Source: an uncultured Eudoraea sp. (GTDB lineage Bacteria; Bacteroidota; Bacteroidia; Flavobacteriales; Flavobacteriaceae). From it: DNA of 64,000 nt. How positions within the stretch are numbered: the stretch's first letter is position 1; each line of letters starts with the position of its first letter. Below the pieces are notes generated by a model. That model searched no databases. It had not been told where the DNA came from and worked only from the letters and a program-made list of their open reading frames with translations. The stretch covers positions 208,116-272,115 of the forward strand of contig CAMYIE010000001.1 in NCBI GenBank assembly GCA_947258405.1, in the 5' to 3' direction. Shown here one piece after another: positions 9,628 to 19,187 of the stretch. The translations under genes were made by a program, and so were the position numbers.

Positions 9628-10692
9628 ATGGTAGACTACCTTGTAGTAGGATTGGGCTTAGCAGGAGTATCTTTTTGTCATACCCTTGAAAAGGAAAATA
9701 GATCTTTTGTCGTCTTTAACGACAGTTCTCAGCGATCCTCCTGGGTGGCAGGAGGCATTTACAATCCGCTGGTACTAAAAAGATTCAAAGCCGCCTGGCA
9801 TGCTGAACAGCAATACCAACTACTAAAACCCTTCTACCATTCGATTGAGGAGAAGCTCGGGAAGGATATAGACCATCCCACTCCGGTGCTTCGAAGATTG
9901 GCCTCGGCGGAAGAACAGAATATGTGGTTCGAGGCCGCCGATAAACCACGTCTGAGTCCTTTTATTAATCCTGAACTTTACGACTACCAAAACCCGTCAA
10001 TCGATTCGCCATTTGGATATGGAAAAGTGATGGGGACCGGTAGGATCGACACAAAGTTGTTAGTGGAATCTTATGAGGCTTACCTGATGAAATCTGGAAG
10101 GCTGGTCCGGGAAAGCCTCGATCCGCTCCGACTGGAACATAAAAACGATACCGTGGTCTACGGATCATACAAGGCCAGGCGAATTGTCTTTTGTACTGGC
10201 TTTGGGCTGTCTGAAAATCCATTCTTTAATTACCTGCCATTAACCGGTACCAAAGGAGAACTCCTTACTATAAAGGCCCCTAACCTTCAGGAAAAACACA
10301 TAATTAAATCTACTGCATTTCTGATTCCTATAGGCGGGGAACTCTACCGGGTAGGGGCCACCTATAAGTGGAAAGACAAGACGAACACACCCACGGCCGA
10401 AGCGAGGGATGAATTGCAGGTGCAACTAGATAAGTTTCTGAAATGCCCGTATGAAGTAGTTGATCATATTGCAGGTATCCGCCCAACTGTTACAGACAGA
10501 AGGCCACTGGTTGGCTGCCATCCCGCCTATGACAATTTTTATGTGCTGAATGGTTTTGGTTCGCGTGGTGTTATGATCGCCCCTTATGCCTCTGGTTATT
10601 TGTTCAATTATATAGAGAACGGACAAGCACTGCCTGAAGAAATGGACATTCGCCGGTTTGATCAGAAGTTTACACAGTCTGCCTTAAACTGA
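9628..10692 (+). CDS. FAD-dependent oxidoreductase, DAO (glycine oxidase-like) family
   Basis: 354 residues. The N-terminal dinucleotide-binding motif is VVGLGLAGVSF (Gly8, Gly10, Gly13) followed by SSWVAGGIYNP, as in D-amino-acid/glycine oxidase type flavoproteins. The C-terminal half has VDHIAGIRPTVTDRRPLVG and NGFGSRGVMIAPY, the FAD- and substrate-contact blocks of the family. It is cytoplasmic with no signal peptide. The natural substrate cannot be told from sequence. Its end overlaps by nine bases the end of the convergent DUF983 gene. Confidence 0.88.
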   Translation: MVDYLVVGLGLAGVSFCHTLEKENRSFVVFNDSSQRSSWVAGGIYNPLVLKRFKAAWHAEQQYQLLKPFYHSIEEKLGKDIDHPTPVLRRLASAEEQNMWFEAADKPRLSPFINPELYDYQNPSIDSPFGYGKVMGTGRIDTKLLVESYEAYLMKSGRLVRESLDPLRLEHKNDTVVYGSYKARRIVFCTGFGLSENPFFNYLPLTGTKGELLTIKAPNLQEKHIIKSTAFLIPIGGELYRVGATYKWKDKTNTPTAEARDELQVQLDKFLKCPYEVVDHIAGIRPTVTDRRPLVGCHPAYDNFYVLNGFGSRGVMIAPYASGYLFNYIENGQALPEEMDIRRFDQKFTQSALN

Positions 10693-11088
10693 CTTGCTTT
10701 TGTACCCAACTTTTTCGGAAGTAAAATTGATGAAGAAATTCGCCCAGATATTTCTGGATATCCTGATGATGACCGGAAGGAAAACCACTAGTGTTATTAC
10801 TATGGCGATAAATGAATTCAGCATAGTGAATCCAATAAAGACATAAGTGATCACAAAGGCTGCAACAGCAAAGGCAATTCCCACAGCATAACTCACATAC
10901 ATGGCACCAAAAAAGAAGGAAGGCTCTATTTTATACTTGGTATCGCATTGTGAACAGCGGTCGCGCATTTTAAAAAGTTTGCCTAATTGATATGGATTTG
11001 AGTTTATATACATACTTTCCCCATGACATCTGGGGCAGCTACCTGTTAAAATACTATAGAGTTTGTTTCCTTTTTTTAACATTTGCAA
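10684..11088 (-). CDS. DUF983 family membrane protein
   Basis: 134 residues. A zinc-ribbon-like N terminus has two Cys pairs, CPRC (Cys18/Cys21) and CSQC (Cys45/Cys48), followed by EPSFFFGAMYVSY and two transmembrane helices (about 60-80 and 85-105). This is the DUF983 layout common in Bacteroidota. Function is unknown. A start two codons later (second Met) is equally possible. Confidence 0.85.
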   Translation of the reverse strand: MQMLKKGNKLYSILTGSCPRCHGESMYINSNPYQLGKLFKMRDRCSQCDTKYKIEPSFFFGAMYVSYAVGIAFAVAAFVITYVFIGFTMLNSFIAIVITLVVFLPVIIRISRNIWANFFINFTSEKVGYKSKSV

Positions 11089-11147
11089 AAATCTTTTTAT
11101 AAAACTAATGCTTTGGTAAAGCCGATGGCGTAACCCAGGTCACAAAG

Positions 11148-13070
11148 ATGATAAATATTCATAAACTCTCCGTTTCCTTTGGTGGGGAAGAACTATTTGG
11201 CGATATATCGTTTCGGATTAATCCAGGCGACAGGATTGGCCTTATCGGTAAGAACGGGGCCGGGAAAACAACCCTGCTTAAACTTCTGTCGAGATCTATC
11301 CAAGCCGATTCTGGTACTATAGCTTTTGAGAAAGGGATTCGTACGGGGTTTTTAAAACAGGATATCGACTTTGAAAAAGGTTGTACAGTGCTGGAGGAAA
11401 CCTACAAGGCATTTAAAGAATTGCAACATATCGAAGGACAGCTGGAATCCATAAACAAAGCCCTGGCAGAAAGAACCGATTATGATACCGACTCCTATAG
11501 GCAGCTGATGGTAGATCTTAATGAGATTACACATCAGTACGAAATACTCGGAGGCTATCACTATCAGGGCGAAACTGAACGTGTATTGCAGGGACTGGGT
11601 TTTAAACGATCGGAGTTTAATAATTCTACCGAAACTTTTTCCGGCGGGTGGCGGATGCGTATCGAATTGGCCAAACTCCTGCTGCAAAATAATGATGTGC
11701 TTTTACTCGATGAACCTACCAATCACCTTGATATTGACTCGATTATATGGCTGGAATCTCATCTCCAGAGTTTCCCGGGTGCCCTGGTCATTGTTTCTCA
11801 CGACAGGATGTTCCTGGATCAGGTGAGCAACAGAACGATTGAAATTTCTTTTAGACGGATCTATGACTACAAAAAGCCCTATACGCAGTATATGGTTTTA
11901 AGAGACGAGATAAGAGAACAGCAACTGAATGCCAAGAAGAACCAGGATCGGGAAATTCAGCAGACCGAAAGGCTTATCGAGCGATTCAGGGCTAAGGCAT
12001 CTAAAGCTACGATGGCGCAGTCGTTGATCAAGAAATTAGATCGAATGGATCGTATTGAGGTCGATGCCGAAGATCACCAGGTCATGAAAGTCCGGTTCCC
12101 TGTATCGGTTAATCCTGGTAAAATAGTAGCCGAGCTAAAGGACCTTCGCAAGAGCTATGGTGATAAGAACGTACTCGATGGGGTTGACTTACTGATCGAA
12201 AGAAACAGCAAAATTGCCTTTGTAGGGCAGAACGGGCAGGGGAAAACCACCCTGGCCAGGATCCTTGTGGATGATTTGGATCATGAGGGAAGCTTCAAGC
12301 TGGGACACAATGTACAGATCGGGTATTTCGCTCAGGACCAGGTAGATCATCTGGATGGTGATAAAACAGTTCTCGACACCATGATCGATGCCGCCCGCGA
12401 GAGCAACAGAAGCAAAGTAAGGGATGTCTTAGGGGCCTTTCTGTTTAGCGGAGAGGACGTAGATAAATATGTAAAAGTGCTTTCTGGTGGGGAACGTAAC
12501 CGACTTGCACTTGCCCGGATGCTTCTCGAACCTATCAATGTTCTGGTAATGGATGAACCTACCAATCATCTCGACATGAAGTCCAAGCAGGTACTCAAAC
12601 AGGCCTTGGTGCGCTTTGAAGGAACCTTAATCGTGGTTTCTCATGACCGGGATTTTCTTCAGGGCCTCACTAACAAGGTTTATGAATTTAAGGATCATAA
12701 AATAAAGGAGTTCCTGGGTGATATCGATGAATACCTTAAAACCAGGATGGTAGATGACTTTAGGGCGATAGAAAAGTCACAGAAAGCTAAAGCAGAAAGC
12801 AGTAATAACGAGCGAAAAAATAATTATCAGGAACAGAAGCGGATCAAATCTCTGAAAAACAGGATTTCTAAACTCGAAAAACAAATCTCTGCCCTGGAAA
12901 AGGAAATTTCGGATATCGACCATGAACTGCTGATGAATTACGACCAGACTATTGCTCAACCCAATTTTTTTGATGGGTACCAACAGAAAAAGAAGGAATT
13001 GGAAAAACTCATGGAAGTCTGGGAAGAGGAGACAGAGAAGCTCGAGAAACTAAGTAATAACGGGACTTAA
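11148..13070 (+). CDS. ABC-F family ATPase
   Basis: 640 residues with two ABC cassettes and no membrane segment. The first cassette has Walker A GKNGAGKTT (34-42), signature FSGGWRMR and Walker B LLLDEPTNHLD. The second has Walker A GQNGQGKTT, signature LSGGERNRLALARMLL and Walker B VMDEPTNHLD. The linker between cassettes is long and basic, and a coiled-coil C-terminal domain follows (about 555-635), as in Uup-like ABC-F proteins. ABC-F proteins act on ribosomes or, for Uup, on DNA/ribosome stress; the exact subgroup is inferred only from the C-terminal coiled coil. It is divergent to the DUF983 gene. Confidence 0.93.
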   Translation: MINIHKLSVSFGGEELFGDISFRINPGDRIGLIGKNGAGKTTLLKLLSRSIQADSGTIAFEKGIRTGFLKQDIDFEKGCTVLEETYKAFKELQHIEGQLESINKALAERTDYDTDSYRQLMVDLNEITHQYEILGGYHYQGETERVLQGLGFKRSEFNNSTETFSGGWRMRIELAKLLLQNNDVLLLDEPTNHLDIDSIIWLESHLQSFPGALVIVSHDRMFLDQVSNRTIEISFRRIYDYKKPYTQYMVLRDEIREQQLNAKKNQDREIQQTERLIERFRAKASKATMAQSLIKKLDRMDRIEVDAEDHQVMKVRFPVSVNPGKIVAELKDLRKSYGDKNVLDGVDLLIERNSKIAFVGQNGQGKTTLARILVDDLDHEGSFKLGHNVQIGYFAQDQVDHLDGDKTVLDTMIDAARESNRSKVRDVLGAFLFSGEDVDKYVKVLSGGERNRLALARMLLEPINVLVMDEPTNHLDMKSKQVLKQALVRFEGTLIVVSHDRDFLQGLTNKVYEFKDHKIKEFLGDIDEYLKTRMVDDFRAIEKSQKAKAESSNNERKNNYQEQKRIKSLKNRISKLEKQISALEKEISDIDHELLMNYDQTIAQPNFFDGYQQKKKELEKLMEVWEEETEKLEKLSNNGT

Positions 13071-13084
13071 GGTCGATTCTGAAA

Positions 13085-13160
13085 TTTTCACAACAAAAAA
13101 AGGGACTTTCGCAACAAAAACGAACCTTTCATCGATAAAATAGGCATTTTAGCAGGAAAA
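13085..13160 (+). repeat. Approximately 20-base periodic element upstream of the LRR gene
   Basis: Four imperfect units start with TTTC or TTTT at a spacing of 20-21 bases. The first two share TTTC-x-CAACAAAAA. They end just before a TATTTTTG promoter box at 13166. Confidence 0.35.
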
Positions 13161-13165
13161 GTCGT

Positions 13166-13173
13166 TATTTTTG
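13166..13173 (+). promoter_or_regulatory. Putative -7 promoter element of the LRR gene
   Basis: TATTTTTG matches TAnnTTTG and lies 66 bases before the ATG of the LRR protein. Confidence 0.45.
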
Positions 13174-13239
13174 TAGGGTAATTCTTTAAAAAGTGTTTTC
13201 TTCAGAAAAAGGTGAGAATTACTTCTAAATCTGAGACGC

Positions 13240-14118
13240 ATGAAAAAGCTGTTTTTTGTCCTGATACTTCTCCTGCTAACTGCACCATCAATATATGCCC
13301 GTGTCAGTAAAGCTGAACGTCAGGCATTGGTAGATCTTTACCAGAGTACCAATGGAGTGCATTGGGTCAGAAAATGGAACCTGGATGAGCCGGTAAAGAA
13401 GTGGTACGGAGTGGAGGTAGAAGGGAATCATGTGGTCTCCATTAACCTTTTTCGGAACAATCTGATGGGGCCTTTGCCTGAGAGCATTGGCAATTTAACC
13501 TATTTAAGAACCTTAAACCTAGCCTTTAACAATATAAGCGGTCCGATCCCCGCCGGTATTACCCAACTGGTAAACCTTGAAGTACTACGATTGGAGATGA
13601 ACAAACTCAAAGGGGAGATCCCGCGTGATATAGGGAATCTTACTAATCTCACCCTTTTTACCGCCTTTAACAATTTCCTGAGCGGTCGTATTCCCGCAAG
13701 TCTGGGTCAACTATCTAACTTAACAGAACTCAACCTATCGAGTAATGATATATTCGGGAGGATACCTGCATCACTTGGTCAATTGGGAAAGCTTGAAAAG
13801 CTCGGACTCTTTCAAAACACCCTTTACGGAGATGTGCCATCCGAATTGGGTCAATTGTCAAAATTGGAAGAGCTCGTGTTGGCAAATAATGAGCTTAGTG
13901 GTGAGATCCCAGTGGAGTTCAGCGAATTAGCCAGCCTTAAGATTATTCAGATCCAGAATAACAAATTTGAGTCTCTTAAGAATCTGGAGATGATGAATAC
14001 CCAACAATTCCTGGTTTTCGACTTTGATAAAACCGATGAAGAACTCGATTTCAAGGATGTCAATTTCCAAAGGACACGAATGGCCGACACAAAATTTGAG
14101 GACGACGACAACAACTAG
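13240..14118 (+). CDS. Secreted leucine-rich-repeat protein
   Basis: 292 residues with a Sec signal peptide (MKKLFFVLILLLLTAPSIYA). The start of the mature part (ERQALVDLYQSTNGVHWVRKWN) resembles the N-terminal cap of plant-type LRR proteins. Seven or so 24-residue repeats of the pattern LxxLxxLNLxxNxxxGxIPxxxGxL occupy about residues 60-235. The last 40 residues are acidic (ending KFEDDDNN) without a recognisable type IX sorting domain. A role in protein binding at the cell surface or periplasm is inference. It is a single-gene unit with its own terminator. Confidence 0.85.
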   Translation: MKKLFFVLILLLLTAPSIYARVSKAERQALVDLYQSTNGVHWVRKWNLDEPVKKWYGVEVEGNHVVSINLFRNNLMGPLPESIGNLTYLRTLNLAFNNISGPIPAGITQLVNLEVLRLEMNKLKGEIPRDIGNLTNLTLFTAFNNFLSGRIPASLGQLSNLTELNLSSNDIFGRIPASLGQLGKLEKLGLFQNTLYGDVPSELGQLSKLEELVLANNELSGEIPVEFSELASLKIIQIQNNKFESLKNLEMMNTQQFLVFDFDKTDEELDFKDVNFQRTRMADTKFEDDDNN

Positions 14119-14144
14119 TCGACGTGTAGTTTAGTTAGTTTGGT

Positions 14145-14170
14145 AAAGGGATGCTTCGCGTCCCTTTTTT
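14145..14170 (+). terminator. Intrinsic terminator after the LRR gene
   Basis: The stem AAAGGGATGC/GCGTCCCTTT (one G-T wobble) has loop TTC and runs into a T tract. Confidence 0.82.
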
Positions 14171-14241
14171 TGTCTAAAATTTTAATTATTGTTTAATAAT
14201 GATCAAGAAACAATAAACAAAATTTAATAAACTTTTAACAT

Positions 14242-14259
14242 TAGTTGTATATGCAACTA
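14242..14259. promoter_or_regulatory. Putative MarR-family operator
   Basis: TAGTTGTATATGCAACTA is an 18-base inverted repeat with half-sites TAGTTG and CAACTA, the usual size and symmetry of MarR-family sites. It lies 26 bases before the GTG start of the MarR gene that heads the efflux operon, so it probably serves autorepression. Confidence 0.6.
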
Positions 14260-14285
14260 TTTAGCTTTTAACTAGTTTAGCCGAC

Positions 14286-14747
14286 GTGAAAGCAGATGTT
14301 AAAGTAGATTTTGAAGAGTCTATAGCCCCTTGGCTTGGTAAAACTGTAAAAGTTCTTGATTATTTCTTACAGGAGGAAATGATAGAGAACGGCCTTGATT
14401 TGACAAAGGAACAAATGATTGTTCTTAAAAAACTGCATGAACAAGATGGAAGAAACCAGAATGAGCTCGCATTTCTAACCCTTCGCGATAAATCCTCCCT
14501 TACAAGACTATTGTCTAAAATGGAAAACAAAAATTATATAGTAAGGGAACAAAGCGATGAAGACAGGAGGGTAAATCATGTATATATTACATCAACGGGG
14601 AGAGAAATATATTCCAGATCTCGACCTATCATTCAAAAGATGATCGCTACAATGGAACGCAACATAACGGAGGAAGAGATCGACGATATGATCACCACTC
14701 TGAAGAAGATACAGTACAATATGACATCAAAAAAAGCATTTTTATAA
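14286..14747 (+). CDS. MarR family transcriptional regulator
   Basis: 153 residues with a winged helix-turn-helix. The recognition region is NQNELAFLTLRDKSSLTRLLSKM, with wing motif EQSDEDRRVNHVYITSTGRE typical of MarR proteins. The start chosen is GTG at 14286; no upstream in-frame alternative is better. Four bases separate its stop from the membrane-fusion gene, and an 18-base palindrome sits in front, so it very likely represses its own efflux operon. The ligand is unknown. Confidence 0.9.
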   Translation: MKADVKVDFEESIAPWLGKTVKVLDYFLQEEMIENGLDLTKEQMIVLKKLHEQDGRNQNELAFLTLRDKSSLTRLLSKMENKNYIVREQSDEDRRVNHVYITSTGREIYSRSRPIIQKMIATMERNITEEEIDDMITTLKKIQYNMTSKKAFL

Positions 14748-14751
14748 CATC

Positions 14752-15900
14752 ATGAGAAAAATAATTCTTTCCATTCTGGGAGTTCTAATCATTGTAGCAT
14801 CATTCTACATGGCAATGATGATTGTAAACAGCAAAAAGCGGACTCGTCCGGAACCTGCTAAAATAGTTAAGACCGTATTTGTAGATACCGTTCAGAACAA
14901 GACCATACCTATTATGGTGCCTGCCAATGGAAATCTTGTGGCTAAGAGGAGAGTAGAATTATTCTCGGAAGTGCAGGGAGTCTTCAGGAAGGGCAGTAGG
15001 TTGTTTAAAGCAGGACAGCCTTATAGAAAAGGTGAAGTTATCATTAAAATTGACGCTTCCGAATACTATGCCTCGGTACAGTCGGCCAAAAGTAATCTCT
15101 ACAATCTGATCACATCAATCATGCCCGATCTGCGTCTTGATTATCCCGAGGTTTACGAAAAGTGGCAATCCTATTTGAACGGTTTCGACCTGAATAGGAC
15201 AACACCTCCGTTTCCAGAGATGAGTTCAGATAATGAAAAATATTTTATTTCCGGCCGTGGTATTCTTACCAATTATTACGATGTAAAGAATATGGAGCAG
15301 CGGCTTGCTAAATATACCATCCGGGCCCCGTTTTCAGGAATACTGACCGATGCACTGGTAACCGAAGGAACGCTTATACGTTCAGGACAGCAATTGGGAG
15401 AATTCATCGACACAGATGTTTATGAATTGGAAGTGGCTATTAGCAAGTCATACAGCGATCTGCTCAAACTTAATGAGACGGTGGAACTCACCACGCTCGA
15501 TATGTCTAAAACCTATGTCGGAACGGTAAGCAGAATTAATGGGAAAGTGGACCAGACCTCTCAGACGATCAAAGCCTTTATCGAAGTTAGCGACAAAGAT
15601 CTTAAGGAAGGAATGTACCTGGAAGCCAATCTCAATGCAAAAGAAGAAACAGATGCCATTGAGGTAGACCGCGGTCTGCTATTGGAAAACGATCAGATAT
15701 TCATAGTTCGTGATTCCGTTTTAGACCTGATTGATGTAAGGCCGGTCTATTTCTCGGATAAGAAAGTAGTGCTTAAAGATATTCCTAATGGAACGGCGAT
15801 GGTATCAAAACCGGTTGTTGGTGCTTATGCAGGCATGTTAGTACAGATTTTTAAAGAAAAAGAAACGTCTAATCTAAATAGTGTAGCTGCTAAAAAATAA
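14752..15900 (+). CDS. RND efflux periplasmic adaptor (HlyD/membrane fusion family)
   Basis: 382 residues. An N-terminal membrane anchor (about 5-25) is followed by a biotinyl-lipoyl-like half motif (PANGNLVAKRRVELFSEV), a helical hairpin around 100-175, the second lipoyl half (YTIRAPFSGILTDALVTEG) and beta-barrel and membrane-proximal domains. It links the inner-membrane permease to the outer-membrane channel. The stop TAA shares its last A with the ATG of the permease gene (TAATG), which indicates translational coupling. Confidence 0.93.
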   Translation: MRKIILSILGVLIIVASFYMAMMIVNSKKRTRPEPAKIVKTVFVDTVQNKTIPIMVPANGNLVAKRRVELFSEVQGVFRKGSRLFKAGQPYRKGEVIIKIDASEYYASVQSAKSNLYNLITSIMPDLRLDYPEVYEKWQSYLNGFDLNRTTPPFPEMSSDNEKYFISGRGILTNYYDVKNMEQRLAKYTIRAPFSGILTDALVTEGTLIRSGQQLGEFIDTDVYELEVAISKSYSDLLKLNETVELTTLDMSKTYVGTVSRINGKVDQTSQTIKAFIEVSDKDLKEGMYLEANLNAKEETDAIEVDRGLLLENDQIFIVRDSVLDLIDVRPVYFSDKKVVLKDIPNGTAMVSKPVVGAYAGMLVQIFKEKETSNLNSVAAKK

Positions 15901-18900
15901 TGAAAAAGATCATCTCTTATTTTATTAAGTACCACGTTGCTGTCAACGTAATTATTATTGCCTTTTTTATATTTGGCATTTTTGGTGCTTCATCTCTCAA
16001 ATCTTCCTTTTTCCCCTTAGTTGATTCTAAGAACATCCTGATAAATATTACCTATCCGGGGGCTTCTCCTCAGGAAATTGAAGAGGGTATTGTTCTGAAA
16101 ATTGAAGATAACCTAAAAGGCCTTGAAGGAGTAGAACGCGTTACATCTACATCTAGGGAGAACAGCGGCTCTATCAACGTGGAGATAGAGAAAGGCCGGG
16201 ATATAGATTTTATGCTTCTCGAAGTAAAAAATGCTGTAGACCGCGTTCCCAGCTTCCCTTCGGAAATGGAACCTCTAATCGTATCCAAGCTGGAGGCGGT
16301 TCGTCAGACCATCACCTTTGCGCTGAGTGGCAAACAGGTGCCTTTGGCTACACTTAAACAAATAGGTCGACAGATAGAAAACGATCTGAGAGCCATAAAT
16401 GGCATTTCCAAGATCACTATTACAGGTTACCCACAGGAAGAAATAGAAATAGCAGTTAATGAGAACAGCTTGCTGGCCTATGAACTTTCTTTTGATGAAG
16501 TAGCGAGGGCAGTGAGCAACGCAAATATCCTGGTCACCGGCGGAAATATCAAAACCGATGCCGAGGAGTACTTAATCAGGGCAAATAACAGAGCATACTA
16601 CGGGCAGGAACTATCAAATCTGATCATCAGGGCCGATGTGTCTGGGCGCACGATCAGGTTAAAAGATGTGGCCGTTGTACGCGATCGTTTTGCAGAAACA
16701 CCTAACGCCTCTTATTTTAACGGGGATCTTTCTGTCAACACCACTATTACCAGTACGAATACCGAAGACCTTATTTCCTCAGCGGAAAAAGTAAAGGTAT
16801 ATATCGAGGATTTTAATCAGAAGTACAATAATGTTCAGTTAAACGTAGTAAGGGATCTATCCAACACGCTTACTCAGCGAACGGCACTTTTGACGGAAAA
16901 TGCCATTTTAGGAATGATCCTGGTACTTATTTTCCTGTCCCTTTTTCTAAATACACGCCTGGCCTTTTGGGTGGCCTTTGGCTTACCGATCTCCTTTTTA
17001 GGGATGTTCGTTTTCGCTCCATTTTTTGGTGTGACTATCAATGTGCTATCGCTATTCGGGATGATCATCGTTATTGGGATCCTTGTTGATGATGGTATCG
17101 TGATTGCAGAAAATATATACCAGCATTATGAAAAGGGTAAAAGCCCCATCAGGGCGGCAATAGATGGTACCATGGAGGTAATTCCCCCTATAGTGACGGC
17201 GATTTTGACCACTATTCTGGCTTTCTCCATCTTTTTCTTCCTCGATGGCAGGATAGGGGAGTTCTTTGCGGAAGCTTCTGTGATCGTGGTATTAACCCTG
17301 GTGGTTTCCTTAGTCGAAGCACTGATCATATTACCCGCCCACCTTGCAAATTCCAAAGCACTTCAGCCAAAGTCCAAAGGTCCAAAGAAAGGCCTGTCAC
17401 TGATCTTTGCAAAACTGCGCGTTTTTAATCAATGGGGAGATGGTATAATGATGTACATGCGCGATAACTGGTATAGCCCCACCTTGCGGTTTGCTCTTAA
17501 ATACAAGATGCTCACTTTCTCCTTTTTTGTCATGGCCCTGATATTAACTTTTGGGTCTATAGGCGGAGGAATTATCAGGACTGCTTTCTTTCCCAGGATT
17601 GCCAGTGATAGGGTTGCTATTGAACTTCTGATGCCTAATGGCACGAATGAGAAGGTAACCGATTCTATTATTAGCATGATCGAGGACAAAGCGAATATTG
17701 TCAATTCGGAACTAACTACCAAGTACCTGGGTGGTACCGATAAGGTTCTTTTTGAGAATATGATCAAAAACCTGGGCCCGGGATCTTCGGCAGCAACCCT
17801 GGTTATTAATCTCCTGCCGGGAGAAGAACGCCCGGATGAAATTAGAGCCGATATGGTCACCTCCAGATTGAGAGAGCTGGTTGGGCCTGTGATAGGTGTG
17901 GAAAGTCTTGTTTATGGATCCGGTGGTAATTTTGGTGGTGACCCGGTTTCGGTGTCGCTATTGGGAAATAATATCGCTGAGTTAAAACAGGCCAAGACCG
18001 AACTGAAAGCGGCAATGGTGAATAATGCTCTTTTAAAGGACGTGGCAGATAATGATCCTGCCGGCATCAAAGAAATTCGCCTGGATCTTAAAGATAATGC
18101 TTACCTATTAGGACTCGACCTTAGAAATGTAATGAACCAGGTTCGTTCTGGATTCTTTGGAGCTTCTGTTCAAAGGTTTCAACGCGGACAAGATGAGATC
18201 AGGGTATGGGTACGCTACGATCGGGAGAACAGATCGTCGATCACAAATCTAGATGAGATGCGTATTGTAACACCATCCGGCAGTCGTGTACCTCTCTCCG
18301 AAATAGCAGAATACACTATAGCAAGAGGTGAAGTGGCAATTAACCATCTTGATGGGCGGCGTGAAATCCAGATCACCTCCGATTTACAAAATCCACAGGA
18401 GACCAGCGCCACAGATATTTTGGCGTGGATCAGGAATGATGTGATGCCAGACATCGAATCAAAATACCCTACTATAACACCTTCATACGAGGGTCAGAAT
18501 AGAGAGGCCGGTAAGTTAATAGGGTCATTAAGAGTTGCAGGCCTAACAGTTCTTATTCTGATCTACATCTCCATAGCCTTTACCTTCCGCAGTATGAGTC
18601 AGCCTTTGATGTTGTTACTACTGGTTCCTTTTAGTCTTACCGCAGTAGCCTGGGGTCATTGGATTCATGGGTTTCCCATCAATATACTATCCGTTTTGGG
18701 AATAATTGCGCTGATCGGGATCATGGTTAACGACGGACTGGTGCTTATCAGTAGATTTAATACCAACCTGAGAAGTGGTATGATGTTCGACGATGCGCTC
18801 TTCGAGGCGGGTAGATCGCGTTTCAGAGCTATATTCCTGACTTCTCTGACAACTGTTGCTGGTCTGGCCCCACTCCTTCTCGAAAAAAGCCGACAGGCCC

Positions 18901-19187
18901 AATTCTTAAAACCAATGGCACTTTCAATTGCCTATGGAATTGCATTCGCTACCTTCCTAACGCTTATCATGTTACCAATATTCCTTTCTTTTAGTAACAA
19001 AGTTAAGGTAAGTACCAAATGGCTCAAGACGGGGAATATAATTACCAAAGAAGAAGTAGAAAGGGCTATCAAAGAACAAGTGGAGGAAATGCACCTGGAA
19101 ACACAAACTAGTGTCATTGATCTGGAAGAGGATAAACCGCGAACTAAAACTATCCCAACCAGGGAATTAGAAAGCAAAGAATCATGA
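15900..19187 (+). CDS. RND efflux permease (AcrB/MMPL-like, HAE family)
   Basis: 1095 residues with the RND layout: one N-terminal helix, a periplasmic loop, a bundle of helices with the proton-relay Asp pair in GILVDDGIVIAENIY (TM4), a second periplasmic loop and the C-terminal bundle (IALIGIMVNDGLVLISRFN). A hydrophilic tail of about 70 residues after the last helix is longer than in AcrB. It uses proton influx to drive drug or metabolite export. It is translationally coupled at both ends: TAATG with the adaptor and ATGA with the outer-membrane gene. Confidence 0.95.
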   Translation: MKKIISYFIKYHVAVNVIIIAFFIFGIFGASSLKSSFFPLVDSKNILINITYPGASPQEIEEGIVLKIEDNLKGLEGVERVTSTSRENSGSINVEIEKGRDIDFMLLEVKNAVDRVPSFPSEMEPLIVSKLEAVRQTITFALSGKQVPLATLKQIGRQIENDLRAINGISKITITGYPQEEIEIAVNENSLLAYELSFDEVARAVSNANILVTGGNIKTDAEEYLIRANNRAYYGQELSNLIIRADVSGRTIRLKDVAVVRDRFAETPNASYFNGDLSVNTTITSTNTEDLISSAEKVKVYIEDFNQKYNNVQLNVVRDLSNTLTQRTALLTENAILGMILVLIFLSLFLNTRLAFWVAFGLPISFLGMFVFAPFFGVTINVLSLFGMIIVIGILVDDGIVIAENIYQHYEKGKSPIRAAIDGTMEVIPPIVTAILTTILAFSIFFFLDGRIGEFFAEASVIVVLTLVVSLVEALIILPAHLANSKALQPKSKGPKKGLSLIFAKLRVFNQWGDGIMMYMRDNWYSPTLRFALKYKMLTFSFFVMALILTFGSIGGGIIRTAFFPRIASDRVAIELLMPNGTNEKVTDSIISMIEDKANIVNSELTTKYLGGTDKVLFENMIKNLGPGSSAATLVINLLPGEERPDEIRADMVTSRLRELVGPVIGVESLVYGSGGNFGGDPVSVSLLGNNIAELKQAKTELKAAMVNNALLKDVADNDPAGIKEIRLDLKDNAYLLGLDLRNVMNQVRSGFFGASVQRFQRGQDEIRVWVRYDRENRSSITNLDEMRIVTPSGSRVPLSEIAEYTIARGEVAINHLDGRREIQITSDLQNPQETSATDILAWIRNDVMPDIESKYPTITPSYEGQNREAGKLIGSLRVAGLTVLILIYISIAFTFRSMSQPLMLLLLVPFSLTAVAWGHWIHGFPINILSVLGIIALIGIMVNDGLVLISRFNTNLRSGMMFDDALFEAGRSRFRAIFLTSLTTVAGLAPLLLEKSRQAQFLKPMALSIAYGIAFATFLTLIMLPIFLSFSNKVKVSTKWLKTGNIITKEEVERAIKEQVEEMHLETQTSVIDLEEDKPRTKTIPTRELESKES

